Shown: in pieces, positions 1 to 7,528 of the stretch
Layout of the letters: every line of letters starts with the position of its first letter
Numbering within the stretch: the first letter of the stretch is position 1
Source: Serinicoccus chungangensis
Lineage (GTDB): Bacteria > Actinomycetota > Actinomycetes > Actinomycetales > Dermatophilaceae
Length of the DNA stretch: 64,000 nucleotides
Reading direction: 5' to 3'
Assembly (NCBI RefSeq): GCF_001483745.1
Contig: NZ_LQBL01000003.1
Coordinates: 125,425 to 189,424, forward strand
Program-made: the position numbers and the translations under genes
Notes under the pieces: generated by a model
Seen by the model: the letters and a program-made list of their open reading frames with translations, nothing else
What the model was told of the DNA's origin: nothing
The model's database searches: none

Positions 1-78
1 TTCCTGCACCATCCTGCTCGTCCACAGGGCGGAGGCTGCTCGCTGCGCGGGCCCGGCGCGCCGCGGCAGCATGGTCGC

Positions 79-1047
79 ATGGCACCGCAGCACCCGCCCT
101 TCCCCGACGTCGCCGGCCAGCGCGGGCTCGCGACCGTCGGGCAGCTGCGGGGCGCGGGGTGGACGCCGGCGCAGATCCGGCACCGACGCTCGACGGTATG
201 GCGCATGCCCTACCCGCGCGTCGTGTCCCCCCACCGTGGGCCGCTGGGCCCCGAGGCGCTCCTCACGGCCACGGCGCTGTGGGCGGGTGAGGACGCGGTG
301 CTGACCGGCCTGGTCGCCCTCCGCGAGCACGGGGTCCGGACGCCGCCGCGGCAGGTCGCGACCTTCCTCGTGCCGGCCACGGCCCGGGCGCGGGAGCACG
401 ACGGGGCCAGGGCCGTCCGGACCACCCGGCTCCCCGACCCCGCGAGGCGCGATGGCCCGCTGGCGGTGGCACCGCCCGCGCGGGCGCTGGTGGACGCCGT
501 GTGCCTGGAGCGGGTGCCGCCGCCCGAGCAGGAGGCGTTGGCCATCGCGATCCTGCAGCGCGGGCTCGCCGCGCCGGCGGAGCTGGACGCCGAGCTGTGG
601 CAGCGCCCGGGGGTGCAGGTGCAGCGGGTGCGCGCCGGGCTGGAGGCCTTCACCGGGGGCGCCTGGTCCCGCCCGGAGGCGGTCCTGCGCCGCCTATGGG
701 ACCGACGGCCGGACCTGCCCGTGCTGCTGACCAACTGCCGGCTCGTGCACGCCCGGACCGGCCGCTTCCTCGCCTGCCCGGACGGCTGGATGCCCACGAT
801 GGGAGCGGCTCTGCAGGTGCACTCGCGGCAGTACCACCAGGGCGTCGACGACCGGGGCGGTGACCGGTGGGCCGCGACCGTCGAGAAGGACTCCGTCCTG
901 GTGGCCGCCGGGGCGAGGGTGCTCGGCGTGACCCCGTGGACCCTGCACGCCCGACCCCGGAGCTTCCTCGCCAGGGTGGACGAGCTGGTCGCGTTGGGCC
1001 CCGCGTCGCCGATGCCGGACGTGCGGGTCGTCGAGCGGCGGGGCTGA
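79..1047 (+). CDS. AbiEi-like antitoxin-family protein with degenerate DUF559-type C-terminus
   Basis: A 322-residue protein. The first 45 residues (around RGLATVGQLRGAGWTPAQIR) resemble the N-terminal winged-helix domain of AbiEi type IV antitoxins. The C-terminal part (about residues 235-305) has the layout of a DUF559/Vsr-like nuclease fold: a strand around LQVHSRQYH, then DRWAATVEKD and VLGVTPWTL. The acidic catalytic positions usual for that fold are not obvious, so nuclease activity is doubtful. Proteins of this two-domain layout are common in actinobacteria and usually stand alone. No AbiEii-type nucleotidyltransferase toxin lies beside it. A clear ribosome binding site is not visible. 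The assignment rests on domain resemblance only. Confidence 0.6.
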   Translation: MAPQHPPFPDVAGQRGLATVGQLRGAGWTPAQIRHRRSTVWRMPYPRVVSPHRGPLGPEALLTATALWAGEDAVLTGLVALREHGVRTPPRQVATFLVPATARAREHDGARAVRTTRLPDPARRDGPLAVAPPARALVDAVCLERVPPPEQEALAIAILQRGLAAPAELDAELWQRPGVQVQRVRAGLEAFTGGAWSRPEAVLRRLWDRRPDLPVLLTNCRLVHARTGRFLACPDGWMPTMGAALQVHSRQYHQGVDDRGGDRWAATVEKDSVLVAAGARVLGVTPWTLHARPRSFLARVDELVALGPASPMPDVRVVERRG

Positions 1048-1254
1048 CCCCGGTGGTGCACGAACGGTGCTGCGGACCGGTCGCCCTGGCGACCACCCTG
1101 CAGCACCATTTCTGCACCACCCCCGGTTTCGTGGCGAGCGACGAGGTGACCCGGCTCTGCACCGCAGCGGGCGGCATACCGAAGGATTGAACCAAGGGAC
1201 CATCTCCGCTGCAGATCTTGCGGGAGAGGCGTGCTCGGACGGCCTGCGCCCGCA

Positions 1255-1283
1255 TTGACTTCGTGGTGACCGGCCTGTAGAAC
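1255..1283 (+). promoter_or_regulatory. Promoter of the metYX leader
   Basis: A -35 box TTGACT (1255-1260) is followed by a 17-base spacer and a -10 box TAGAAC (1278-1283). The expected start of transcription, 7-8 bases downstream, coincides with the ATG of the short upstream ORF at 1291, so that ORF would be leaderless. Confidence 0.7.
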
Positions 1284-1290
1284 AGGACGC

Positions 1291-1326
1291 ATGACGAGCC
1301 GCTCCCGCCGAATGCGCCGCTGCTGA
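1291..1326 (+). CDS. Leaderless 11-residue upstream ORF ending in Cys-stop (putative cysteine-sensing leader peptide)
   Basis: The ORF encodes MTSRSRRMRRC and ends TGC-TGA. It begins 8 bases after the -10 box, as expected for a leaderless actinobacterial transcript. Its Cys and stop codons (1321-1326) lie in an 11-base segment, 1320-1330, that is exactly complementary to 1394-1404 nearer metY. Actinobacteria are known to place short cysteine-containing upstream ORFs before sulfur-assimilation genes, where ribosome stalling at Cys codons reports cysteine shortage. Here a single terminal Cys codon is used. Translation and regulation are inferred. Confidence 0.55.
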   Translation: MTSRSRRMRRC

Positions 1327-1404
1327 GCCCACCCCTCGCAGCCGACGCGCCGCGGACGACCCTTCTCCGCCCCGTCCCTCCCGCTGCTGAGGCGGGCTCA
1401 GCAG
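1320..1404 (+). promoter_or_regulatory. Putative attenuator with two exclusive RNA pairings upstream of metY
   Basis: CTGCTGAGCCC (1320-1330) is the exact complement of GGGCTCAGCAG (1394-1404). The 3' arm can also form a local hairpin: CTGCTGAG (1384-1391) pairs with CTCAGCAG (1397-1404) across a 5-base loop. The two pairings exclude each other, and a ribosome on the Cys-stop codons of the upstream ORF would cover the first arm. This is attenuator geometry. No U-run follows, so a Rho-dependent or translational mechanism is as likely as intrinsic termination. Confidence 0.5.
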
Positions 1405-1449
1405 AGTGACCAGCACCCTGCCACCCCCCAGCGAGAGACGAGACCTCCC

Positions 1450-2784
1450 TTGAGCACCTACAGCGACTTCGCCACCCGGCAGATCCACGCCGGCCAGACC
1501 CCCGACACCCAGACCGGCGCGCGCGCCCTGCCGATCTACCAGACCACCTCCTACGTCTTCGACGACGCCGACCAGGCAGCCGACCGGTTCGCCCTGGCCG
1601 AGCTCGGGCCGATCTACACCCGCATCACCAACCCCACCACCGAGACGGTCGAGAACCGCATCGCCGACCTCGAGGGCGGCGTCGGTGCCCTGCTCGTGGC
1701 CTCCGGCTCCTCGGCCGTCACCCTGTCGCTGCTCAACGTCGCCGGCGCCGGCGACCACATCGTCTCCTCCCCCAGCCTCTACGGCGGCACCCAGAACCTC
1801 TTCGCGCGCACCCTGCCCCGCCTGGGGATCGAGGTGACCTTCGTCGAGGACCCGGCCGACCCCGAGGCGTGGCGGGCCGCCGCGCGCCCGGAGACCAAGG
1901 CGTTCTTCGGCGAGACGATCGCCAACCCCAGCAGCGACGTGCTCGACCTGCGCGCGGTCGCCGACGTCGCGCACGAGGTGGGCGTGCCCCTCGTCGTGGA
2001 CAACACGGTCGCCACGCCCTACCTCTGCCGCCCGATCGAGCACGGCGCCGACGTCGTCGTGCACTCGGCGACGAAGTTCCTCGGCGGCCACGGCACCTCC
2101 ATCGCCGGGGTCATCGTCGACGCCGGCCGCTTCGACTACGGCCGCGGCGGGAGGTTCCCCGGCTTCACCGAGCCCGACCCGTCCTACCAGGGTCTGGTGT
2201 ATGCCGAGGCGCTGGGCGAGGGCGGCCTGCTCGGCGCCAACGTCTCCTACATCATCAAGGCGCGGGTCCAGCTGCTGCGCGACCTCGGGCCGGCGGTGTC
2301 GCCGTTCAACGCCTTCCTCATCGCCCAGGGGCTGGAGACGCTGTCGCTGCGCATCGAGCGGCACGTCGCCAACGCGCAGCGGGTGGCGCAGTGGCTGGAG
2401 GCGCACGACCAGGTGGCCACGGTGGCCTACGCCGGCCTGCCCGGCCACCCCTCGCACCGGCGGGCGCAGACGTACCTGCCCGGCGGTGCGGGTGCCGTCC
2501 TCGCCTTCGAGATCGAGGGCGGAGCCCCCGCCGGGCGCGCCTTCGTCTCGGCCCTGGAGCTGCACAGCCACGTCGCCAACATCGGCGACGTCCGCTCGCT
2601 GGTCATCCACCCCGCCAGCACCACCCACTCCCAGCTCACCCCGGAGGCCCAGCGGGCCGCGGGCGTGACCCCCGGGCTGGTGCGGCTCTCGGTCGGCATC
2701 GAGGGCATCGAGGACATCCTCGCCGACCTCGACCGGGGCTTCGCCGCCGCGGCCGCCGCGGCCCGCGGCACCGAGGCGGCCTGA
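1450..2784 (+). CDS. metY: O-acetylhomoserine aminocarboxypropyltransferase (O-acetylhomoserine sulfhydrylase)
   Basis: A PLP-dependent enzyme of the Cys/Met metabolism family, 444 residues, the usual length for MetY. It makes homocysteine from O-acetylhomoserine and sulfide in the cytosol. The PLP lysine is K209 in [11 protein letters not shown]. The GGTQN segment near residue 115 and the C-terminal [14 protein letters not shown] are typical of the family. The start is TTG at 1450, preceded by the purine-rich GCGAGAGACGAGA; no better start lies nearby. metX follows after one base, so the two are co-transcribed, downstream of a long leader (from about 1290) carrying a putative cysteine attenuator. 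Confidence 0.95.
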   Translation: MSTYSDFATRQIHAGQTPDTQTGARALPIYQTTSYVFDDADQAADRFALAELGPIYTRITNPTTETVENRIADLEGGVGALLVASGSSAVTLSLLNVAGAGDHIVSSPSLYGGTQNLFARTLPRLGIEVTFVEDPADPEAWRAAARPETKAFFGETIANPSSDVLDLRAVADVAHEVGVPLVVDNTVATPYLCRPIEHGADVVVHSATKFLGGHGTSIAGVIVDAGRFDYGRGGRFPGFTEPDPSYQGLVYAEALGEGGLLGANVSYIIKARVQLLRDLGPAVSPFNAFLIAQGLETLSLRIERHVANAQRVAQWLEAHDQVATVAYAGLPGHPSHRRAQTYLPGGAGAVLAFEIEGGAPAGRAFVSALELHSHVANIGDVRSLVIHPASTTHSQLTPEAQRAAGVTPGLVRLSVGIEGIEDILADLDRGFAAAAAAARGTEAA

Positions 2785-2785
2785 C

Positions 2786-3958
2786 ATGGCCACCGTGCCC
2801 CTCGAGGAGCACCCTCCCCGCTCCCGGCGACGGACCCAGCCGGTCGGCCCGCTCGCGCTGGAGTCCGGGGAGATCCTCGAGGACGTCCGGGTCACCTACC
2901 AGACCTGGGGCCGCCTCGCCGCCGACGGCAGCAACGCCGTCCTGGTGCTGCACGCGCTGACCGGCGACAGCCACGTCGTCGGGGAGCAGGGGCCGGGTCA
3001 GCCGACGTCCGGCTGGTGGCCGGGCCTCATCGGTCCGGGATGCCCGATCGACACCGACGAGTGGTTCGTCGTCGCACCCTCCGTCCTGGGCGGCTGCGGC
3101 GGCACCACCGGGCCGTCCTCGGCCGCGCCGGACGGCCGGCCCTACGGCAGCTCCTTCCCCCGTGTCACCGTGCGCGACCAGGTGCACGCGGAGGCCCTGC
3201 TGGCCGACCGCCTCGGCATCGACAGCTTCGCGCTCGTCGTGGGCGGTTCCGTGGGCGGGATGCGCTCGCTGGAGTGGGCCACCACCTTCCCGGACCGGGT
3301 GCGACGGTGCGTCGTCCTCGCCGCCAGCGCCGTGGCGAGCGCCGACCAGATCGCCTGGTCGGTGCCGCAGCTGCACGCCATCCGCCTCGACCCGGGCTTC
3401 CACGGCGGCGACTACTACCCCGGACCGGGACCCCGCGCCGGGCTGGAGATCGCCCGCCAGATCGCGCACACGACATACCGCTCCGCGGCGGAGCTGGCGC
3501 TGCGCTTCGGTTGCGGGGCGCAGGACGGGGAGGACGCGCTGCGCGGCGGCCGGTATGCCGTGCAGTCCTATCTCGAGCACCACGGCAAGAAGCTCGTGCG
3601 CCGGTTCGACGCCAACGCCTACCTCGTCCTCACCGAGGCGATGAACAGCCACGACATCGGGCGGGGGCGCGGTGGCGTCGCGGCCGCGCTGCAGCGGATC
3701 ACCGCGGAGCTCACCGTCGGCGTCGTGAGCAGCGACCGGCTCTTCACGCCGGCCGACGGGGAGGTCGTCGCGTCCGCGCCGACCTGCCGGGAGCTCGCGG
3801 TCATCGACAGCCCCTACGGCCACGACGCCTTCCTTGTGGAGACCGAGCAGGTCTTCGGGATCATCGCGCGAGCCCTCCGAGGTGGGGAGCCGGCGGCTCC
3901 GACCGTGCCCGCCACGCGGTCGGAGCTGCCGAGACTGGCCGGTACCGGCCTCTGGTGA
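2786..3958 (+). CDS. metX: Homoserine O-acetyltransferase
   Basis: An alpha/beta-hydrolase acyltransferase of 390 residues that acetylates L-homoserine with acetyl-CoA, giving the substrate of the preceding metY product. The expected catalytic triad is visible: Ser155 in GGSVGGMRS, Asp317 in SSDRLF and His346 in PYGHDAF. The early HALTGDSHVVG motif is also characteristic. The gene starts one base after the metY stop, which indicates an operon and translational coupling. After its stop lie a 22-bp repeat array and a G-rich minisatellite. Acetyl versus succinyl specificity cannot be read with certainty, but pairing with MetY favours acetyl. Confidence 0.95.
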   Translation: MATVPLEEHPPRSRRRTQPVGPLALESGEILEDVRVTYQTWGRLAADGSNAVLVLHALTGDSHVVGEQGPGQPTSGWWPGLIGPGCPIDTDEWFVVAPSVLGGCGGTTGPSSAAPDGRPYGSSFPRVTVRDQVHAEALLADRLGIDSFALVVGGSVGGMRSLEWATTFPDRVRRCVVLAASAVASADQIAWSVPQLHAIRLDPGFHGGDYYPGPGPRAGLEIARQIAHTTYRSAAELALRFGCGAQDGEDALRGGRYAVQSYLEHHGKKLVRRFDANAYLVLTEAMNSHDIGRGRGGVAAALQRITAELTVGVVSSDRLFTPADGEVVASAPTCRELAVIDSPYGHDAFLVETEQVFGIIARALRGGEPAAPTVPATRSELPRLAGTGLW

Positions 3959-3984
3959 CGGTCGGGCCGCACCGGGCGCGGCGC

Positions 3985-4071
3985 GACCACGCGTCCGGTG
4001 CGGCCTGACCACGCGTCCGGTGCCGCCTGACCACGCGTCCGGTGCCGCCTGACCACGCGTCCGGTGGGGGG
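3985..4071 (+). repeat. 22-bp tandem repeat array, locus A (4 units)
   Basis: Four units start at 3985, 4007, 4029 and 4051. Each contains the core CACGCGTCCGGTGC. The array begins 27 bases after the metX stop. The same family recurs near 13.65, 24.8 and 62.4 kb. There are no unique spacers, so it is not a CRISPR array. Confidence 0.9.
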
Positions 4072-4155
4072 TGAGGGGACGGTGGGGGTGAGGGGACGGC
4101 GGGGTCAGGGGACGGGGGGTGAGGGGACGGGGGATGAGGGGACGGTGGGGGGTCT
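4070..4155 (+). repeat. G-rich minisatellite, about 17-bp unit
   Basis: About five imperfect copies of GTGAGGGGACGGNGGG stand head to tail directly after the 22-bp array. Runs of four or more G alternate regularly, so the strand could form G-quadruplexes (inference). With the 22-bp array this fills the 300-bp gap between metX and the NfeD gene. Confidence 0.8.
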
Positions 4156-4258
4156 GGTGATCCGGTGGTGGGGCCTGACGAGGGCCGGCCGGGAACCGAC
4201 CGCGCGTCGTTGACGTCTACGTCATAGGATCGAGGGTCACAGGGGAAAGGAGCCCGAC

Positions 4259-4756
4259 ATGCCCGACTGGCTACGCGACTCTCCGCAGTGGCTCTGGTGG
4301 ATCGGCGCCGCACTGGCGTTCGGCATCGTCGAGATGACCACCCTCGACCTGCTCTTCCTCATGCTGGCGCTCGGCGCGCTCGTGGCCGGCATCGTCGCCG
4401 GGGCGATCGGTGTCGGTCTCATCTGGCAGGTGCTGATCTTCGCCGTGGCCTCCGGCCTCTTCGTCTTCGCCCTGCGCCCGGTGGCCCTGCGCCACCTGCG
4501 TCTGGAGGGCAAGGGCGGCAAGATCCTCATGGAGGGCAACATCGGCCAGACCGCCACCGTGCTGGAGCCGGTCTCCGACCGGGACGGCCTCGTCAAGCTG
4601 CGCGGCGAGAGCTGGACCGCCCGGGCCGAGCTGGAGGGGCAGACCTTCGCCGAGGGCGACCTCGTCACGGTGGTGCGCATCGACGGGGCGACCGCAGTGG
4701 TCGCCGCCGCGCCCCCGGAGGACAAGCCCTTCGACCTCGAGCCGCCACGCGACTGA
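4259..4756 (+). CDS. NfeD family membrane protein
   Basis: A 165-residue protein. Residues 15-80 hold two to three hydrophobic segments. The C-terminal 75 residues form the small OB-fold NfeD domain, with GQTATVLEPV and VKLRGESWTARAE recognisable. AAAGGAG lies 9 bases before the ATG at 4259. The SPFH/Band-7 gene follows 51 bases later. NfeD and SPFH proteins are known partners in membrane microdomains in many bacteria, so the two probably act together at the cell membrane. Short NfeD proteins of this kind lack the serine protease domain of long NfeD. Confidence 0.88.
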   Translation: MPDWLRDSPQWLWWIGAALAFGIVEMTTLDLLFLMLALGALVAGIVAGAIGVGLIWQVLIFAVASGLFVFALRPVALRHLRLEGKGGKILMEGNIGQTATVLEPVSDRDGLVKLRGESWTARAELEGQTFAEGDLVTVVRIDGATAVVAAAPPEDKPFDLEPPRD

Positions 4757-4807
4757 CCGCGGCGCGGCACCGCATACCTCAGCATCACCCAACCAAGGAG
4801 AAGCTAG

Positions 4808-6133
4808 ATGGATCCCATCAACGTCATCGTCTGGGCCGTCGTCCTCCTGCTCGCGCTCTTCGTCGTCGTGGCCGTGGCCAGGGCGATCCGGATCGTGCCG
4901 CAGGCGACGAGCGTCATCGTGGAGCGGCTCGGCAAGTACGACCGCACCCTGGACGCCGGCCTGCACTTCCTCGTGCCATTCATCGACCGGCCCCGCTCGG
5001 TGGTCGACCTGCGTGAGCAGGTCGTGAGCTTCCCGCCGCAGCCGGTCATCACCAGCGACAACCTGGTCGTGTCCATCGACACCGTCATCTACTTCCAGCC
5101 CACCGACCCCAAGGCGGCGACCTACGAGATCGCCAACTACATCCAGGGCATCGAGCAGCTCACCGTCACCACGCTGCGCAATGTCATCGGCTCGCTCGAC
5201 CTGGAGCAGACGCTGACCAGCCGCGACATGATCAACGGCCAGCTGCGCGGGGTGCTGGACGAGGCGACGGGCCGCTGGGGCATCCGGGTCAACCGGGTCG
5301 AGCTCAAGGCCATCGACCCGCCCGCCAGCGTGCAGGACTCGATGGAGAAGCAGATGCGCGCCGAGCGCGACCGCCGCGCGGCCATCCTCAACGCCGAGGG
5401 CGTGAAGCAGAGCCAGATCCTCACCGCCGAGGGTGAGAAGCAGGCGCAGATCCTCAAGGCCGAGGGCACCGCGCAGTCGGCCATCCTCGAGTCCCAGGGT
5501 GAGGCGCGCGCCATCCTGCAGGTCTTCGACGCCATCCACAAGGGCAACCCGGACAGCAAGCTGCTGGCCTACCAGTACCTCCAGATGCTGCCCGAGATCG
5601 CCAAGGGCGACTCCAACCAGATGTGGGTCGTGCCCACCGAGCTCACCGCCGCGCTGTCGGGCATCGGCAACGCGCTGGGCGGCGGACGCCCCGGTGACGC
5701 GGCCGCGCTGGACGCCCCCTCCCAGGGCCTACGCTCCGACGCCGGCGACCTGGGCCTGGACGACATGGACACCCCGACCCTGGAGGACCCCCGCGAGGCG
5801 CTGCGGCGGGCCCGTGAGGAGGCCGAGGGCGCGACCCGCGACGCCGAGACGTCCAACCGCGGTCGGTCCAAGGAGGACGCCGACCGGGCGGTCGCCGAGG
5901 CCGCCGAGAAGGCCAAGCGTGCTGCGGCGATGACCGCTGAGCAGCAGAGCACGGGTGGGGGTGAGGGCCAGGGCCGGCTGGGTGAGCTGGAGCAGCCGGA
6001 GCAGGTCGCCCCCGACCTGGGCCAGCAGGCCGGTCAGAGCCAGGGGCAGTCCGCCGAGCAGCCCGACCGTGAGGCGCAGCCCTGGGACCGCGCCGAGGGC
6101 GAGGGCCAGCCCTGGCGGCGCGAGGAGAGCTGA
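4808..6133 (+). CDS. SPFH/Band 7 domain protein (stomatin/QmcA-like)
   Basis: A 441-residue protein with one N-terminal membrane segment (about residues 5-27), then the SPFH domain with IVERLGKYDRTLDAGLHFLV and VDLREQV typical of the family. A long helical stretch (about residues 170-250) repeats the pattern AEGxKQxxIL three times and probably forms coiled coil for oligomerisation. The last 150 residues are acidic, low-complexity, Gln/Gly/Glu-rich and not conserved. AAGGAG precedes the ATG. It forms an operon with the NfeD gene and probably scaffolds membrane microdomains. Confidence 0.9.
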   Translation: MDPINVIVWAVVLLLALFVVVAVARAIRIVPQATSVIVERLGKYDRTLDAGLHFLVPFIDRPRSVVDLREQVVSFPPQPVITSDNLVVSIDTVIYFQPTDPKAATYEIANYIQGIEQLTVTTLRNVIGSLDLEQTLTSRDMINGQLRGVLDEATGRWGIRVNRVELKAIDPPASVQDSMEKQMRAERDRRAAILNAEGVKQSQILTAEGEKQAQILKAEGTAQSAILESQGEARAILQVFDAIHKGNPDSKLLAYQYLQMLPEIAKGDSNQMWVVPTELTAALSGIGNALGGGRPGDAAALDAPSQGLRSDAGDLGLDDMDTPTLEDPREALRRAREEAEGATRDAETSNRGRSKEDADRAVAEAAEKAKRAAAMTAEQQSTGGGEGQGRLGELEQPEQVAPDLGQQAGQSQGQSAEQPDREAQPWDRAEGEGQPWRREES

Positions 6134-6196
6134 GCACGCGGCGCTGACCACGCAGCGCTGAGCGCCGACGCCGCCGGTCCCGACCGGCGGGGCGCG

Positions 6197-6235
6197 ACGA
6201 GCGGGGCACGACACCTGGTGTCGTGCCCCGCTCGT
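6197..6235. terminator. Perfect inverted repeat: terminator and/or operator
   Basis: Arms of 19 bases (6197-6215 and 6217-6235) are perfectly complementary around a single central T. It can terminate the SPFH transcript, although no T-run follows. Its right end abuts the presumed -10 box TAGTCT (6235-6240) of the amidohydrolase gene, so it also sits where an operator or blocked -35 region would be. Confidence 0.65.
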
Positions 6236-6247
6236 AGTCTGTGGCCC

Positions 6248-7483
6248 ATGTGGATCCGCGACGTACGCCCCTGGGGCGGCCCGACCAGTGACGTCCGGCT
6301 CGAGGGCGGGCTGGTCGCCGAGGTGCGACCTCGGGACGACGAGGCCGACCGGCCGGCCGGTGCCCGGCACCCCGGGGCCGCGGGCGAGGAGGAGCTCGAG
6401 GGACGCGGTCGGCTGCTGCTCCCGTCCTTCAGCGACGTCCACGTGCACCTCGACTCGACCCGGCTGGGGCTGCCGTTCCGGCCGCACACCGGTGGTCCCG
6501 GGGTGTGGACGATGATGCTCAACGACCGGGCGCACTGGCGGGACGCCGAGGTCGGCGTCGTCGGACGGGCGACGCACACGCTGGGCCTCATGATCGCCCG
6601 CGGGGCCACCCGGGTGCGGTCGTTCGCGCAGGTCGACGTGGACTGCGGGCTGGAGCGGCTGGAGGCGGTCCTCGCCGCCCGCGAGACCCACCGCGACCGG
6701 GCCGAGGTGCAGGTCATCGCCTTCCCGCAGGCCGGGCTGCTGCGCGAGGAGGGGTCGGCCCGGGTGCTGGAGGACGCCCTGCGCGCCGGCGCGGACGTCG
6801 TGGGCGGCATCGACCCGTGCAGCCTGGACCGCGACCCGGTCCGTCACCTCGACCTCGTCTTCGACCTCGCGCAGCGGTATGCCGTGCCCGTCGACATCCA
6901 CCTGCACGAGCCCGGTGACCTGGGCCGCTTCTCCGCCGACCTGGTCTGCGAGCGCACCGCGGCCCTGGGGATGCAGGGGGACGTGCTCATCTCGCACGGC
7001 TACGGCCTGTGGGACGGCACCGAGTCCCAGACGCAGGGCCTCGTCGAGCGCCTGGCCGAGCTCGACATCGCCACCGCCACGGTCGCGCCGGGTGGCCGGC
7101 AGACGCTGCCGCTCGCCCGGCTCGCCGAGGCCGGCGTCCGGGTCGGGCTCGGTCAGGACGGCCAGCGCGACTACTGGTCGCCCTACGGCAACGGCGACCT
7201 GCTCGACCGCACCTGGCAGCTCGCCTTCACCCACGGCTTCCGGGCCGACGAGCTCGTCGAGCACGCGCTGGCGGTGGCCACCCGTGGCGGCGCCAGCATC
7301 ATGGACCGCGAGCTGCCCCGGCTGGCGGGCACCGCCGACCGGCCCGGGCTGGCGCCCGGCGACCGGGCCGACCTCGTGCTCGTCGCGGGCGAGACCCCGA
7401 CGTCCGTGGTGATGGACCGGCCGCAGGACCGCACCGTCCTGCACCGCGGCCGGGTCGTCGCCGACGGGCTCACCCTGACCTGA
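6248..7483 (+). CDS. Amidohydrolase family protein, cytosine deaminase-like
   Basis: A 411-residue metal-dependent hydrolase. HVHLD near residue 65 matches the first metal-binding motif of cytosine deaminase-type enzymes. HLHEP (about residue 218), ISHGYG (about residue 250) and LGQDGQRDYWSPYG (about residue 300) give the later metal ligands and the catalytic Asp. The C-terminal strand ends with GDRADLVLVAGETP, as usual for the superfamily. The start is taken at ATG 6248 rather than the in-frame GTG at 6218, because TAGTCT ends 7 bases before the ATG (leaderless) and the GTG lies in a terminator-like palindrome. The exact substrate cannot be told. Confidence 0.8.
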   Translation: MWIRDVRPWGGPTSDVRLEGGLVAEVRPRDDEADRPAGARHPGAAGEEELEGRGRLLLPSFSDVHVHLDSTRLGLPFRPHTGGPGVWTMMLNDRAHWRDAEVGVVGRATHTLGLMIARGATRVRSFAQVDVDCGLERLEAVLAARETHRDRAEVQVIAFPQAGLLREEGSARVLEDALRAGADVVGGIDPCSLDRDPVRHLDLVFDLAQRYAVPVDIHLHEPGDLGRFSADLVCERTAALGMQGDVLISHGYGLWDGTESQTQGLVERLAELDIATATVAPGGRQTLPLARLAEAGVRVGLGQDGQRDYWSPYGNGDLLDRTWQLAFTHGFRADELVEHALAVATRGGASIMDRELPRLAGTADRPGLAPGDRADLVLVAGETPTSVVMDRPQDRTVLHRGRVVADGLTLT

Positions 7484-7528
7484 CCCCGCCCCCGGGCCGC
7501 ACCCCGTCCGGAGGCAGGTCCCGGCCGC

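Noticed and set aside
79-1047. A type IV toxin-antitoxin pair
   Set aside because: Only the AbiEi-like protein is present; no nucleotidyltransferase toxin gene lies on either side within the window.
1048-1449. SAM riboswitch upstream of metY
   Set aside because: None of the conserved SAM-I, SAM-II or SAM-IV core segments could be found; the leader instead shows the upstream ORF and pairing described.
694-2895. Long minus-strand open frame of over 700 codons opposite metY and metX
   Set aside because: High G+C makes long antisense frames common; the protein is repetitive Gly/Arg/Val with no family features, while the plus strand encodes clear metY and metX.
3985-4071. Possible CRISPR array (regular short repeats)
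   Set aside because: Units are contiguous with a 22-bp period and no unique spacers; no cas genes are present.
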